Origin: Halobacteriovoraceae bacterium
GTDB taxonomy: Bacteria > Bdellovibrionota > Bacteriovoracia > Bacteriovoracales > Bacteriovoracaceae
Direction: 5' to 3'
DNA length: 64,000 nucleotides
Assembly: GCA_002711995.1 (NCBI GenBank)
Contig: PASN01000008.1
Coordinates: 1-64,000 of the forward strand
Of this stretch, positions 16,508 to 24,036 are shown one piece after another. The notes under the pieces are model-generated. The model saw nothing but the letters and a program-made list of their open reading frames with translations. It had not been told where the DNA came from and made no database searches. Each line of letters starts with the position of its first letter. The first letter of the stretch is position 1. The position numbers and the translations under genes were made by a program.

Positions 16508-18097
16508 CTAATCTATTTGAAATTTTTTCTTATCTATTACTTTCTGTTTTCTAATTTCTTTGGTTTTGAACTCTACTTCCACAAGGTATTTGCCTTCAGG
16601 AAGACTCACTTCTCTTTTGCCTCGAAGCTCTTCAAGCTCTTCTTCCGATCCCCAAAAACCTCTTTTAAACCAGCGAATATCAAGGTTATCAAGATCAACA
16701 GTCTCAACTCGGACCTTTTCTTCCACTTTTACTTCATCAATTAGATCCACAACTTTAAAGAACCTAAGCCATATGTTCTCTTGGTCCACAGGGCAGAAGA
16801 CTTTTGATCTCATATTTCTCATAAGACATTGGTTGTGGGTTGGCCTAAATCCTCTTTCATCAGCGTACGCGTCAAACACATTAAACGCACCTACCACTCC
16901 ATGGGTAAAGTTATAATCCTTTGGAAAGGCGTAGGCATTGGCATATGCCAGGACATTGTCACCATCATGTGAGTGATCTTGAACTCTGATCTCATGCTCT
17001 CCAGAGCTTAAGCTTGTTCTTACTGTATTAAAGAAGCTTCTATCTTTTGTGAACACCCCATCAAGCTCCAATTCTTTGCCATCAAGCATCACTTTCACTT
17101 CCTGGTCATTAGTCCACCCAACAGAGCTTAGCTTCATAGAAAAAGTGTAACCCGGCATATTCGGAAACTTAAACGAGTCCACAAAGTCTGCTCCAGTCAG
17201 ATCCTTCCAAACATAGGCCCCTGTCAAAAACTTTGCTTTGTGAACTTGCGTCTTGCCTTTTACCCAGTGCTTCCATGGAACGTTTGAGCTTCTAGAAAAG
17301 TTTGCGCCACTATAGACTTGCCCACCGTCATACTCCTCTCCAACATTGGAAAAGTTGTGTCCAAGCTCATGTCTTAAAACCATTGAGCCAGAGTTTAGAG
17401 ATCTTGTGGTGATGGCATATCTTCCCCCAAGTCCTCCATAGTAGTCGTCATTTGCAATTACTATAGGATAGTCCACTTTGTTAGAAGCAAGTCTTAGGGC
17501 CCTCTCCATCGCCAGGCGATCTCCTGGCATAACTCCTCTTTTAGAGCCCTTTGGTGCTCTATAAAGACCAAACGCCGTGTCTTTTTCAACGAGATCAGTA
17601 ATTCCAGAATCATTGCTTGGAGTGAATACAACATAGATATTGAATAGTGGAAGATAAGATTTAAAAGTAATCTCTCTAAATAAATCATCCACCATTCTAT
17701 TTACATCGCCAAAATATTTGTCTTTCTCTTCTAAAGTATACCCATCGCCAATGATTGCCAGAACAATTCTGTTTTCATCTCTGCCGGTTTTAACAAGCTC
17801 TCTTACTTCGCTATTTGGAAAGTTCGCTTCAAACTTTTTACTAAAAAGTACTTTTTTCTGAGAAGATGTGATCTCCCCATTTGGAATAAGCCACTCTTGG
17901 TATTGAACGTTTGCAGTAGCTTCTTTCTCAGCAATAGCTTCACGGATATCTTTTAATAAGATCTTTCTATCCACAATCTTATTGATCTTTTGCACGGACT
18001 CTATTTGAACTTTTCCAGATCTGACAGTTTGCTTAACTAGATACGCAGCAAACAACTGGCCTGAAACAATTAGACTTATTGCGAAAATTTTAAACAT
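16508..18097 (-). CDS. Secreted M64 (IgA-protease-like) zinc metallopeptidase
   Basis: I place the start at 18097, where AAGGAG precedes an ATG and a signal peptide (MFKIFAISLIVSGQLFA) begins; the frame is open to 18160. Residues about 100-290 carry M64-like features: 'RIVLAIIGDGYT' and the zinc motif 'HELGHNFSNVGEEY' (HExxH with a following Glu-Glu-Tyr). A beta-rich C-terminal domain follows, then a very acidic/basic tail (runs of E, K, V). The product is about 529 residues. It is likely exported and proteolytic, and sits just upstream of the S8 protease on the same strand. Substrates are unknown. Confidence 0.88.
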   Translation of the reverse strand: MFKIFAISLIVSGQLFAAYLVKQTVRSGKVQIESVQKINKIVDRKILLKDIREAIAEKEATANVQYQEWLIPNGEITSSQKKVLFSKKFEANFPNSEVRELVKTGRDENRIVLAIIGDGYTLEEKDKYFGDVNRMVDDLFREITFKSYLPLFNIYVVFTPSNDSGITDLVEKDTAFGLYRAPKGSKRGVMPGDRLAMERALRLASNKVDYPIVIANDDYYGGLGGRYAITTRSLNSGSMVLRHELGHNFSNVGEEYDGGQVYSGANFSRSSNVPWKHWVKGKTQVHKAKFLTGAYVWKDLTGADFVDSFKFPNMPGYTFSMKLSSVGWTNDQEVKVMLDGKELELDGVFTKDRSFFNTVRTSLSSGEHEIRVQDHSHDGDNVLAYANAYAFPKDYNFTHGVVGAFNVFDAYADERGFRPTHNQCLMRNMRSKVFCPVDQENIWLRFFKVVDLIDEVKVEEKVRVETVDLDNLDIRWFKRGFWGSEEELEELRGKREVSLPEGKYLVEVEFKTKEIRKQKVIDKKKFQID

Positions 18098-18203
18098 GGA
18101 ACACTCCTTGAGAAGAGTATTCTTCCAAGCCACCGATAGTCCGTCAAAGGCAACGCACAATATATAAGAATGTTATGAATAGTTACTGCACTGCTCCCCA
18201 ACT

Positions 18204-18245
18204 TTACTAGGTCCACCTAGTATTTTTACTAGCTAGACCTAGTAA
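18204..18245. repeat. Nested inverted repeats between divergent genes
   Basis: Outer arms TTACTAGGTC (18204-18213) and GACCTAGTAA (18236-18245) are perfect. The left arm can also pair with the adjacent ACCTAGT (18214-18220), and an inner CTAGTA/TACTAG pair is present. The whole is a cluster of ACTAGGT half-sites between the M64 gene and the 18318 glycosyltransferase, so it may be an operator or an alternative-pairing RNA element. Confidence 0.5.
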
Positions 18246-18317
18246 ATCTGAAAGGTCTCCTTAAACCATTGAATTAATAGGTTTAATTTTGATTGTCTTA
18301 AGTCTAATATTAGGTCT

Positions 18318-19439
18318 ATGAGTAAAATATTGATAAGCCAAAAAGACCTTCACGCCACCAAGAGTGGTGTACCAAGAATTGTTCACCAACAACTCAAATT
18401 CTTCTCTAACTCGGGGCATGAGGCCTATGCAATTGCTGAAAGAATAGATAAAGAAGCAGTGCTGAATTCTGGGGGGATACCCTACAAGACTTTTAGATGG
18501 CCAATTAGCGGTTACTACCGCCGAATCAATTACCAAAAAAGAGTGAGCAAGGCCGTAAAAAAGCTAGGCCCAGAGCTTGTTATTGGACATGGGGACATTG
18601 TTGAACAGGATATCTGCTACATTCACAACTGTGTTCACCTGGCATATGAGCTTATCAATGGAAAAAAGATTCCAGCTGACCATGAGGTGGGAAGAATTCA
18701 CGGCGAAATTCTTACAAAGCAAAAGTTCAAGGTTTTGGTTTGCAACTCTCAGATGATGAAAAATGACCTGATGGAGAGATTTAAAGTGCCAGAGGCCATG
18801 ATAGAAGTTCTTTATCCAATGTACTCCTCTGAAAAGTTTAATTTGGAAAGTGGAAAACGCGACAGCAAAAGAGCAGAACTCAAACTAAACGAAGAAGACG
18901 TTGTAATTGGTTTCATTACTTCTGGAAACTTTAAAAAGAGAAACCTCTCCCTTGTCATCGAGTCCGTTGCAAAACTTAAGCAAACCACAGAGACACCCAT
19001 CAAAGTTCTGGTTGCTGGTAAAGACAAAACAGAAAAATACCAAGAAAGAATAAATGCCCTAGGTCTTGCAGAGGACTTCATCTTCCTTCCATCAATTGAT
19101 CGAGTTGAGGATTACTATGCCGCAAGTGACATCTTTGTGCTTCCGGCCCACATAGAAGAATTTGGTCTGAGCATAATGGAGGCAATGGCGTGTGGGAAGG
19201 CGGTGGTCACTTCCAACAAGACCGGTGCCAGTGAATTGATTGAAGGCGACTCCAGGGATTTCATCTTGAAGGATAAAACAGTTGATGAGCTTTTCCGTAA
19301 ACTAAGGATTCTAGTCGAAGAACAAGACCTTAGATTAAAACTTGGACAATTAAACGCTGAAGTTGCAATAGGCCACAGCGACACTGAGAAAGAGAGCTGC
19401 TTTAGTGAATTATTGAAGGCAAAAGGTTTTAATTTTTAA
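18318..19439 (+). CDS. Glycosyltransferase family 4
   Basis: The 373-residue protein has the GT-B layout of GT4 enzymes: an N-terminal domain with 'SGVPRIVHQQLKFF', and a C-terminal domain with 'VIGFITSGNFKKRNL' and the EX7E-type motif 'HIEEFGLSIMEAMACGKAVV' (about 278-297) that binds the nucleotide sugar. It likely adds a sugar to a lipid-linked or surface glycan at the cytoplasmic face. It is a lone gene away from the main polysaccharide region, divergent from the M64 gene and converging on hipA with no gap. Confidence 0.88.
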   Translation: MSKILISQKDLHATKSGVPRIVHQQLKFFSNSGHEAYAIAERIDKEAVLNSGGIPYKTFRWPISGYYRRINYQKRVSKAVKKLGPELVIGHGDIVEQDICYIHNCVHLAYELINGKKIPADHEVGRIHGEILTKQKFKVLVCNSQMMKNDLMERFKVPEAMIEVLYPMYSSEKFNLESGKRDSKRAELKLNEEDVVIGFITSGNFKKRNLSLVIESVAKLKQTTETPIKVLVAGKDKTEKYQERINALGLAEDFIFLPSIDRVEDYYAASDIFVLPAHIEEFGLSIMEAMACGKAVVTSNKTGASELIEGDSRDFILKDKTVDELFRKLRILVEEQDLRLKLGQLNAEVAIGHSDTEKESCFSELLKAKGFNF

Positions 19440-20711
19440 TTAGGACTCAAGAAACTTCATTCGATCTTCAACACCTTCTAGAATGAGCTCTATAAGCTTT
19501 GGATCGATGAGTTTATTCTTTATGGAGACACCTTTAAAGTTTGCTTTAATATTCTCCCAGATAGACTCAAACTCGGCATCACCTAAGTCACATAGGCCTG
19601 CCTGTTTTTTCCAATCAGAAAGTTTAATATCTTTATAGTAGTACTTCCCATCTACACTCCAACTGGAGCGAAGCTTAGCATGTCTTTCAGAAGCGGAACC
19701 TTTCAAGAAATGAGCACTCATAATGTCGTAAAATGGAGTAAGAACAAATCCTCTTTTTGAAAGATAGATACTGATGTTTTTCGAGTGTCCATCCGTATTG
19801 TGTAGGAGATCATTAATCATCGCTAATGTGAAAAGGTTCTTTCTGTCTACTTCACTATTGTTTGATGTCTTAAGTAATTTCATGACCTCTGCAAGACCTG
19901 GCCCTCCATCTCTTTCGTACTTTAAGGAAGGAGAATGTCCCAACGCCTGGCAGAAGTCTTCTTGAGGAACTCTAAAAAGCAATCCTTCTTTCCAGAAACG
20001 ATCAAAACGGGTTACAGAGAGTGCCTTCTCAGACTCAAAATTAACAATCTCAGCTTCGCAGGTTCTAACTCCCAATTGTTTGGCAATATTCAGACCCAGC
20101 CATTCATTTTCCACACTGTCATTGAAATCAATTCCACCTAGTATTTTTCCAATTGGTCTTTTGATAATATGGCTTGTGGCCGTGGCCTTCAAAGGTTCCC
20201 ACCACTTTTGATCCCAATAAAGAAGTGCCATTTTCTCTTGAGCACCTGCTAAAGAGATTTTAAAATCCCCGTCTTCCATTCCTAAAGGAAAGTGCCCTGA
20301 TAGGCTTTTAATCTTTTTGGCAACATCAGAGCTAGTTAAGGCCCTAGCATTCATTCTTTTGAACTCTTGAGCAGTTTCATTCTCAGGGTAGAAACTTAAT
20401 GCACCCACACAGTCTCTTCCAACAGAGCTTAAAATATCAAATTGATTTGTGCTCTCAGCACCAAACTTCCTGGCAATTGATTCCAGAATAACTCTATTTT
20501 CAGGTAGCAGGTTATCAAAGTAAAAGGCTGCTTCACTACCCCGGTATGGTCTATTCACAAAGGGAAGACTAAGTGAGATTGGAAAGCCACTCTCAACCCA
20601 TTTAGAATCGTAAGAAAACTCAATTGAATTATCAGACTGTTTTTTTAGATGACCAACAAGAGACTGGTTAAGATAGACTTTAAGGTTGGTAACAAGTTTC
20701 TTTCTCCCCAT
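19440..20711 (-). CDS. hipA: HipA-family serine/threonine kinase toxin
   Basis: HipA toxins phosphorylate tRNA synthetases (GltX in E. coli) and stop translation, giving dormancy. The 423-residue length matches full-length HipA with both the N-terminal subdomain (about 1-105) and the kinase core. Visible motifs are 'SLAGAQEKMALL' (ATP loop with the regulatory Ser near residue 150), 'HIIKRP', the catalytic 'HNTDGHSKN' (about 304-312) and 'PFYDIMSA' (metal-binding Asp). It lies 3 bases downstream of its HTH antitoxin gene. All key residues are present, so it is probably active. The substrate is not predictable from sequence. Confidence 0.93.
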   Translation of the reverse strand: MGRKKLVTNLKVYLNQSLVGHLKKQSDNSIEFSYDSKWVESGFPISLSLPFVNRPYRGSEAAFYFDNLLPENRVILESIARKFGAESTNQFDILSSVGRDCVGALSFYPENETAQEFKRMNARALTSSDVAKKIKSLSGHFPLGMEDGDFKISLAGAQEKMALLYWDQKWWEPLKATATSHIIKRPIGKILGGIDFNDSVENEWLGLNIAKQLGVRTCEAEIVNFESEKALSVTRFDRFWKEGLLFRVPQEDFCQALGHSPSLKYERDGGPGLAEVMKLLKTSNNSEVDRKNLFTLAMINDLLHNTDGHSKNISIYLSKRGFVLTPFYDIMSAHFLKGSASERHAKLRSSWSVDGKYYYKDIKLSDWKKQAGLCDLGDAEFESIWENIKANFKGVSIKNKLIDPKLIELILEGVEDRMKFLES

Positions 20712-20714
20712 TGG

Positions 20715-20963
20715 TTACTCCAACAAACTGGATAGGTCAGTAGTGTCGATTTTAGGTATCTTGGTAAGGGATAGCTCTAATTTCATTCCTATCATTACTT
20801 TTTCAAGAGTCTTCAAGCTAACACTTTCCCCATTCTCAAGTCTTGATATGGAAACTTGTTTCAGACCAATTTTTTTTGCAAGTTCTGATTGAGTCAGTCC
20901 TTCATTTGTTCGTATCAACCTTAATAGGTTTCCTAATTCTTTTATGGTTCTTGCCTTGATCAT
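20715..20963 (-). CDS. hipB: HipB-like XRE-family antitoxin
   Basis: The 82-residue protein from ATG 20963 (MIKARTIKELGNLLRL...) has a Cro/C1-type helix-turn-helix: 'GLTQSELAKKIGLKQVSISRLENG'. It should bind HipA and repress the operon. The frame is open further upstream to 21056, but that 31-residue extension is hydrophobic and covers the operator region, so I prefer 20963. The C-terminal tail 'DTTDLSSLLE' is short and acidic, as in HipB proteins. Confidence 0.9.
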   Translation of the reverse strand: MIKARTIKELGNLLRLIRTNEGLTQSELAKKIGLKQVSISRLENGESVSLKTLEKVMIGMKLELSLTKIPKIDTTDLSSLLE

Positions 20964-20973
20964 AGACACATTA

Positions 20974-21042
20974 TATTCATATTTTGAATAAAAAACAATT
21001 ATACATATAATGAATACTTTAAATTTATTCACTATATGTATA
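20974..21042. promoter_or_regulatory. Probable hipBA operator/promoter dyads
   Basis: Two inverted repeats lie directly upstream of hipB. One is TATTCA (20974-20979) and TGAATA (20985-20990). The other is a 17-base arm at 21000-21016 that pairs with 21026-21042 with one mismatch, spacer 9. Both contain TGAATA/TATTCA half-sites, and the first has the TATNC-spacer-GNATA layout known for the E. coli HipB operator (TATCC-N8-GGATA). Autoregulation is inferred. Confidence 0.6.
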
Positions 21043-21294
21043 TTTAAGGAACGCATGTTTTTCCAGACAATAAAATTAAGCTAATTTGAAGGCTAGACAC
21101 CCTTTTAAAACCAATATTATTTATATCTTTTATCATTTAAGCGCGCTATACTGTCACGGCTTTTGGAGTTCAATTTCAGCTACATCGTTATCGTTGATGA
21201 TCTTCGGCGCTTAAAATAATTATTTATTTAATAACAATATGAATGAAAAAAGACTCCTGGATACCAGGGTCGAAAATTAAAAAGGACATGTATT

Positions 21295-21525
21295 TTGGAA
21301 AAACTAGGTGCAGTATCAGTAAAAGTTACAGAATCCGACAACGTAAACTGGGCTCTTAAGAAGTTTAAGAGACTTTGCGACAAAAGAGGAATCACTAAAG
21401 AGTACCGTGCTAGAAAAGAGTACAAAAAGCCATCTGTAGAAATGAAAGAAAAACAAGAAGCTGCAGAGAAAAGAAGGCTTAAAGAGCTTAGAAAGAAAAG
21501 AGGAAGACGTAGTCGTAAGATATAG
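21295..21525 (+). CDS. rpsU: 30S ribosomal protein S21
   Basis: This 76-residue basic protein matches bS21: 'WALKKFKRLCDKRGITKEYRARKEYKKPSVE' followed by a Lys/Arg-rich tail. bS21 helps 30S subunits engage mRNA starts. The start is TTG at 21295 with AAGGA at spacing 7-8. The 238-base leader (21057-21294) contains a TATACT -10-like hexamer near 21147 and a small CCTGG/CCAGG hairpin around 21255, with no other gene seen. It is followed by an RRM protein gene 34 bases downstream and is probably cotranscribed with it. Confidence 0.93.
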   Translation: MEKLGAVSVKVTESDNVNWALKKFKRLCDKRGITKEYRARKEYKKPSVEMKEKQEAAEKRRLKELRKKRGRRSRKI

Positions 21526-21559
21526 TCTTTGCTCTTCGTCGCTTATCAAGGAGAATTAA

Positions 21560-21847
21560 ATGAGCGCAAAAATTTATGTAGGAAACCTTTCTTGGAACAC
21601 AGAAAATGAAGGTTTAGAGAGCCTTTTCTCTCAGTACGGAAGTGTTGTTTCAGCTAAAGTTATCACTGATCGTGAGACTGGCAGAAGCAGAGGTTTCGGA
21701 TTCATTGAAATGTCTAACGGCGACGAAGCAGCAGCTGCAATCGAAGCTCTTAACAACTACGAGCATGACGGTAGAAACCTTCGTGTAAACGAAGCTGAAG
21801 ACAAGCCAAGAAGAAACAACTTCGGTGGCGGCGGAAATAGATACTAA
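21560..21847 (+). CDS. RRM-domain RNA-binding protein (glycine-rich RNP type)
   Basis: The 95-residue protein is one RNA recognition motif with RNP2 'IYVGNL' (residues 5-10) and RNP1 'RGFGFIEM' (about 45-52), then a short 'NNFGGGGNRY' glycine tail. Such bacterial RRM proteins bind single-stranded RNA and are often cold-induced. AAGGAG lies 8 bases before the ATG. Its place behind rpsU fits a translation- or cold-related operon. Confidence 0.95.
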   Translation: MSAKIYVGNLSWNTENEGLESLFSQYGSVVSAKVITDRETGRSRGFGFIEMSNGDEAAAAIEALNNYEHDGRNLRVNEAEDKPRRNNFGGGGNRY

Positions 21848-21849
21848 TT

Positions 21850-22602
21850 TTGCCGACGACCCTATTGAGAGGGGATTACGAAGAGCTTGCTAAGCATCGT
21901 CCCTCTCAAAATCAAATTATACAGCTCCTCAAACAACCTGACTTTTTTAGATTGCCAAGAGGAGCTAGTTCAAGAAATCAATCCAAACGACTCGACAAGA
22001 TCCTAGGTTTTAAAATTTCAAAAGTTGAACAGAAGCTTTTAAAAAAGTACAAGGCCTACTACAGCTTTGACCAATCTTGCAGAAAACAAAAGTACCAAGG
22101 CTGTGAAACCTGGATTGGGCTTCATCCCCAAGTGTTACAAACACCTTACAACGAGATCTTTGATTTTTTTGAAATTCTTAGAGTTCACAATCCTAAATCC
22201 ATTGTGGATATAGGAGCTGGCTACGGAAGAGTTGGACTGGTTATGGCCAGCATGTTCCCAGAGGCCACTTTCTCTGGATATGAAATCGTTGAAAAGCGTC
22301 TTGAAGAAGGCAATCGAATCTTTGAAAGACTTGAGCTTGAGCAGTGTCAAATGCACTACGCGGACCTATCTAAAGAGAGCTTTACTCCCCCACAGGCCGA
22401 CGTTTATTTTATTTATGATTTTAGCGATCCACTGGATATTAGAAAAATTCTTAGGCAACTTAGGTCTGTTAATGAAAATAGAAAAGCTTTTGTCATAGCC
22501 AAAGGTGAATTCATTCAACCCATTCTTAAAAAGTATCCTGAGTTTAAATCAATTGTTCCTTTGGCCAAAGGAAAGAGCTGGGATATACTCCAGCTCAATT
22601 AG
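21850..22602 (+). CDS. Class I SAM-dependent methyltransferase-like protein
   Basis: The 250-residue product contains a Rossmann methyltransferase motif I, 'SIVDIGAGYGRVGLVMASMFP' (about 117-137), followed by 'FSGYEIVEKRLEEG' with the acidic residue after beta-2. The N-terminal 100 residues are basic with a short 'CRKQKYQGCETW' segment. Substrate unknown; in this place (after rpsU and an RNA-binding protein) RNA or ribosome methylation is possible but unproven. The TTG start is 2 bases after the RRM stop, which implies coupling. It converges with ugd with no gap. Confidence 0.75.
   Translation: MPTTLLRGDYEELAKHRPSQNQIIQLLKQPDFFRLPRGASSRNQSKRLDKILGFKISKVEQKLLKKYKAYYSFDQSCRKQKYQGCETWIGLHPQVLQTPYNEIFDFFEILRVHNPKSIVDIGAGYGRVGLVMASMFPEATFSGYEIVEKRLEEGNRIFERLELEQCQMHYADLSKESFTPPQADVYFIYDFSDPLDIRKILRQLRSVNENRKAFVIAKGEFIQPILKKYPEFKSIVPLAKGKSWDILQLN
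22575..22596. terminator. Hairpin at the methyltransferase/ugd junction
   Basis: GAGCTGG (22575-22581) and CCAGCTC (22590-22596) form a 7-bp stem over the last codons of the methyltransferase gene, just before the convergent ugd stop. There is no strong T-tract, so termination is tentative. Confidence 0.35.
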
Positions 22603-23913
22603 TTAGATTCTTTTACCTACAGCGTAGTAGTCAAATCCCTCTTCTTTAACTTGGGAAGTCTTATAAAGGTTTCTTCCATCGAAGATAACCGGTGTTTTAA
22701 GAGCAGCTTTTAGTTCTGAGAAGTCTGGAATTCTAAACTCTTTCCACTCAGTAAGAACAACAAGTCCGTCGGCCTCTTTACAAGCATCATACTTGTAGTC
22801 CACCTTTTCAGCGTCAAGCTTATGCTCTTGCGCAAACTTTTCAAAGTTGTCATCAGCAACCGGATCAAAGAACTTAACCTTGGCACCTGCTTCAGTTAGA
22901 GCTTTTGCCATGTAGATTGCGGGTGTTTCTCTGATATCATCCGTATTGGCCTTAAAGGCAACTCCCCAGAAAGCAAAAGTCTTGCCTTTGATGTCGCCTT
23001 TAAAGTGCTTTTTAATTTTTTCAAACATGTATGTCTTTTGCTCATCATTCACCTCTTCTGTGGCGTTGATAACTTTAAGATCAAGATCATGCTTTTTCGC
23101 TGTGTGGATTAAAGCTTTAACGTCTTTTGGAAAACAAGATCCACCGTAACCAGGCCCTGGATACAAGAACTTGGTTCCAATTCTAGAGTCCATTGAGATT
23201 CCATGCCTCACTTCTTCAACATCAGCGCCTGTAAGATCACACAGTCTTGCCATCTCGTTCATGAAAGAGATCTTCATGGCAAGAAAGCAGTTTGCTGAAT
23301 ATTTTGTCATTTCAGCAGATAGATTGCTCATCTGGATTGTTCTAGAGATTTGTCTATTGAACGGCTCATAAAGCTCTTCCATAACTTTAAAAGCTTCATC
23401 ATTGTCCGTTCCAATGATTACTCTTTCAGGCTTCATGAAATCGTTAACTGCAGAGCCTTCTTTTAAAAACTCAGGGTTATTAACAACTATAAACTTCTTA
23501 TCAGTTTTTTCAGAAAGATATTTTTTAACGTTTTCCCCAGTCCCCACTGGAACCGTTGATTTTAAAACTACAATCAGTCCATCTCTCATATAAGGAACTA
23601 GAGAATCAAGTGCAGCATATACATATTTAAGATCAGCAGATCCATCATCCCCACTTGGAGTACCTACGGCCATAAACACTGCTGCAGCCTCTTTTACTGA
23701 TTCATAATCAGTGGAGAAAAAGATTCTTTTGTCATCGATATTTCTTTGCATCATCGGCTCAAGGCCTGGCTCATATATCGGAGACTTTCCATCTCTCATC
23801 ATTCTGACTTTATTTTCATCTATATCGATACAAGTTACCTTATTGCCCATTTCGGCAAAACAAGTACCTGTTACAAGACCTACATAACCAGTTCCAACGA
23901 CTGAAATCTTCAT
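22603..23913 (-). CDS. ugd: UDP-glucose 6-dehydrogenase
   Basis: The enzyme oxidises UDP-glucose to UDP-glucuronate with two NAD+. The sequence shows the N-terminal NAD motif 'VVGTGYVGLVTGTCFAEMG', the middle-domain helix with 'KYSANCFLAMKISFMNE', and the catalytic cysteine in 'GGSCFPKDVKAL'. The length of 436 residues is normal. It could feed uronic acids into the polysaccharide assembled by the right half of the window. It appears monocistronic with a GGAG site before ATG 23913. A related UDP-HexNAc dehydrogenase is not excluded by motifs alone. Confidence 0.92.
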   Translation of the reverse strand: MKISVVGTGYVGLVTGTCFAEMGNKVTCIDIDENKVRMMRDGKSPIYEPGLEPMMQRNIDDKRIFFSTDYESVKEAAAVFMAVGTPSGDDGSADLKYVYAALDSLVPYMRDGLIVVLKSTVPVGTGENVKKYLSEKTDKKFIVVNNPEFLKEGSAVNDFMKPERVIIGTDNDEAFKVMEELYEPFNRQISRTIQMSNLSAEMTKYSANCFLAMKISFMNEMARLCDLTGADVEEVRHGISMDSRIGTKFLYPGPGYGGSCFPKDVKALIHTAKKHDLDLKVINATEEVNDEQKTYMFEKIKKHFKGDIKGKTFAFWGVAFKANTDDIRETPAIYMAKALTEAGAKVKFFDPVADDNFEKFAQEHKLDAEKVDYKYDACKEADGLVVLTEWKEFRIPDFSELKAALKTPVIFDGRNLYKTSQVKEEGFDYYAVGKRI

Positions 23914-24036
23914 ATAAAACTCCTTAAAGAAGTCTTTAATATACTAGATTATAGTGAATTTTCCATGAGTTTTTATCCATACCCGAGCTTATGGAGCTGG
24001 TATGCGAAAACAATCATTTAGACGGTTGAATTTGAA

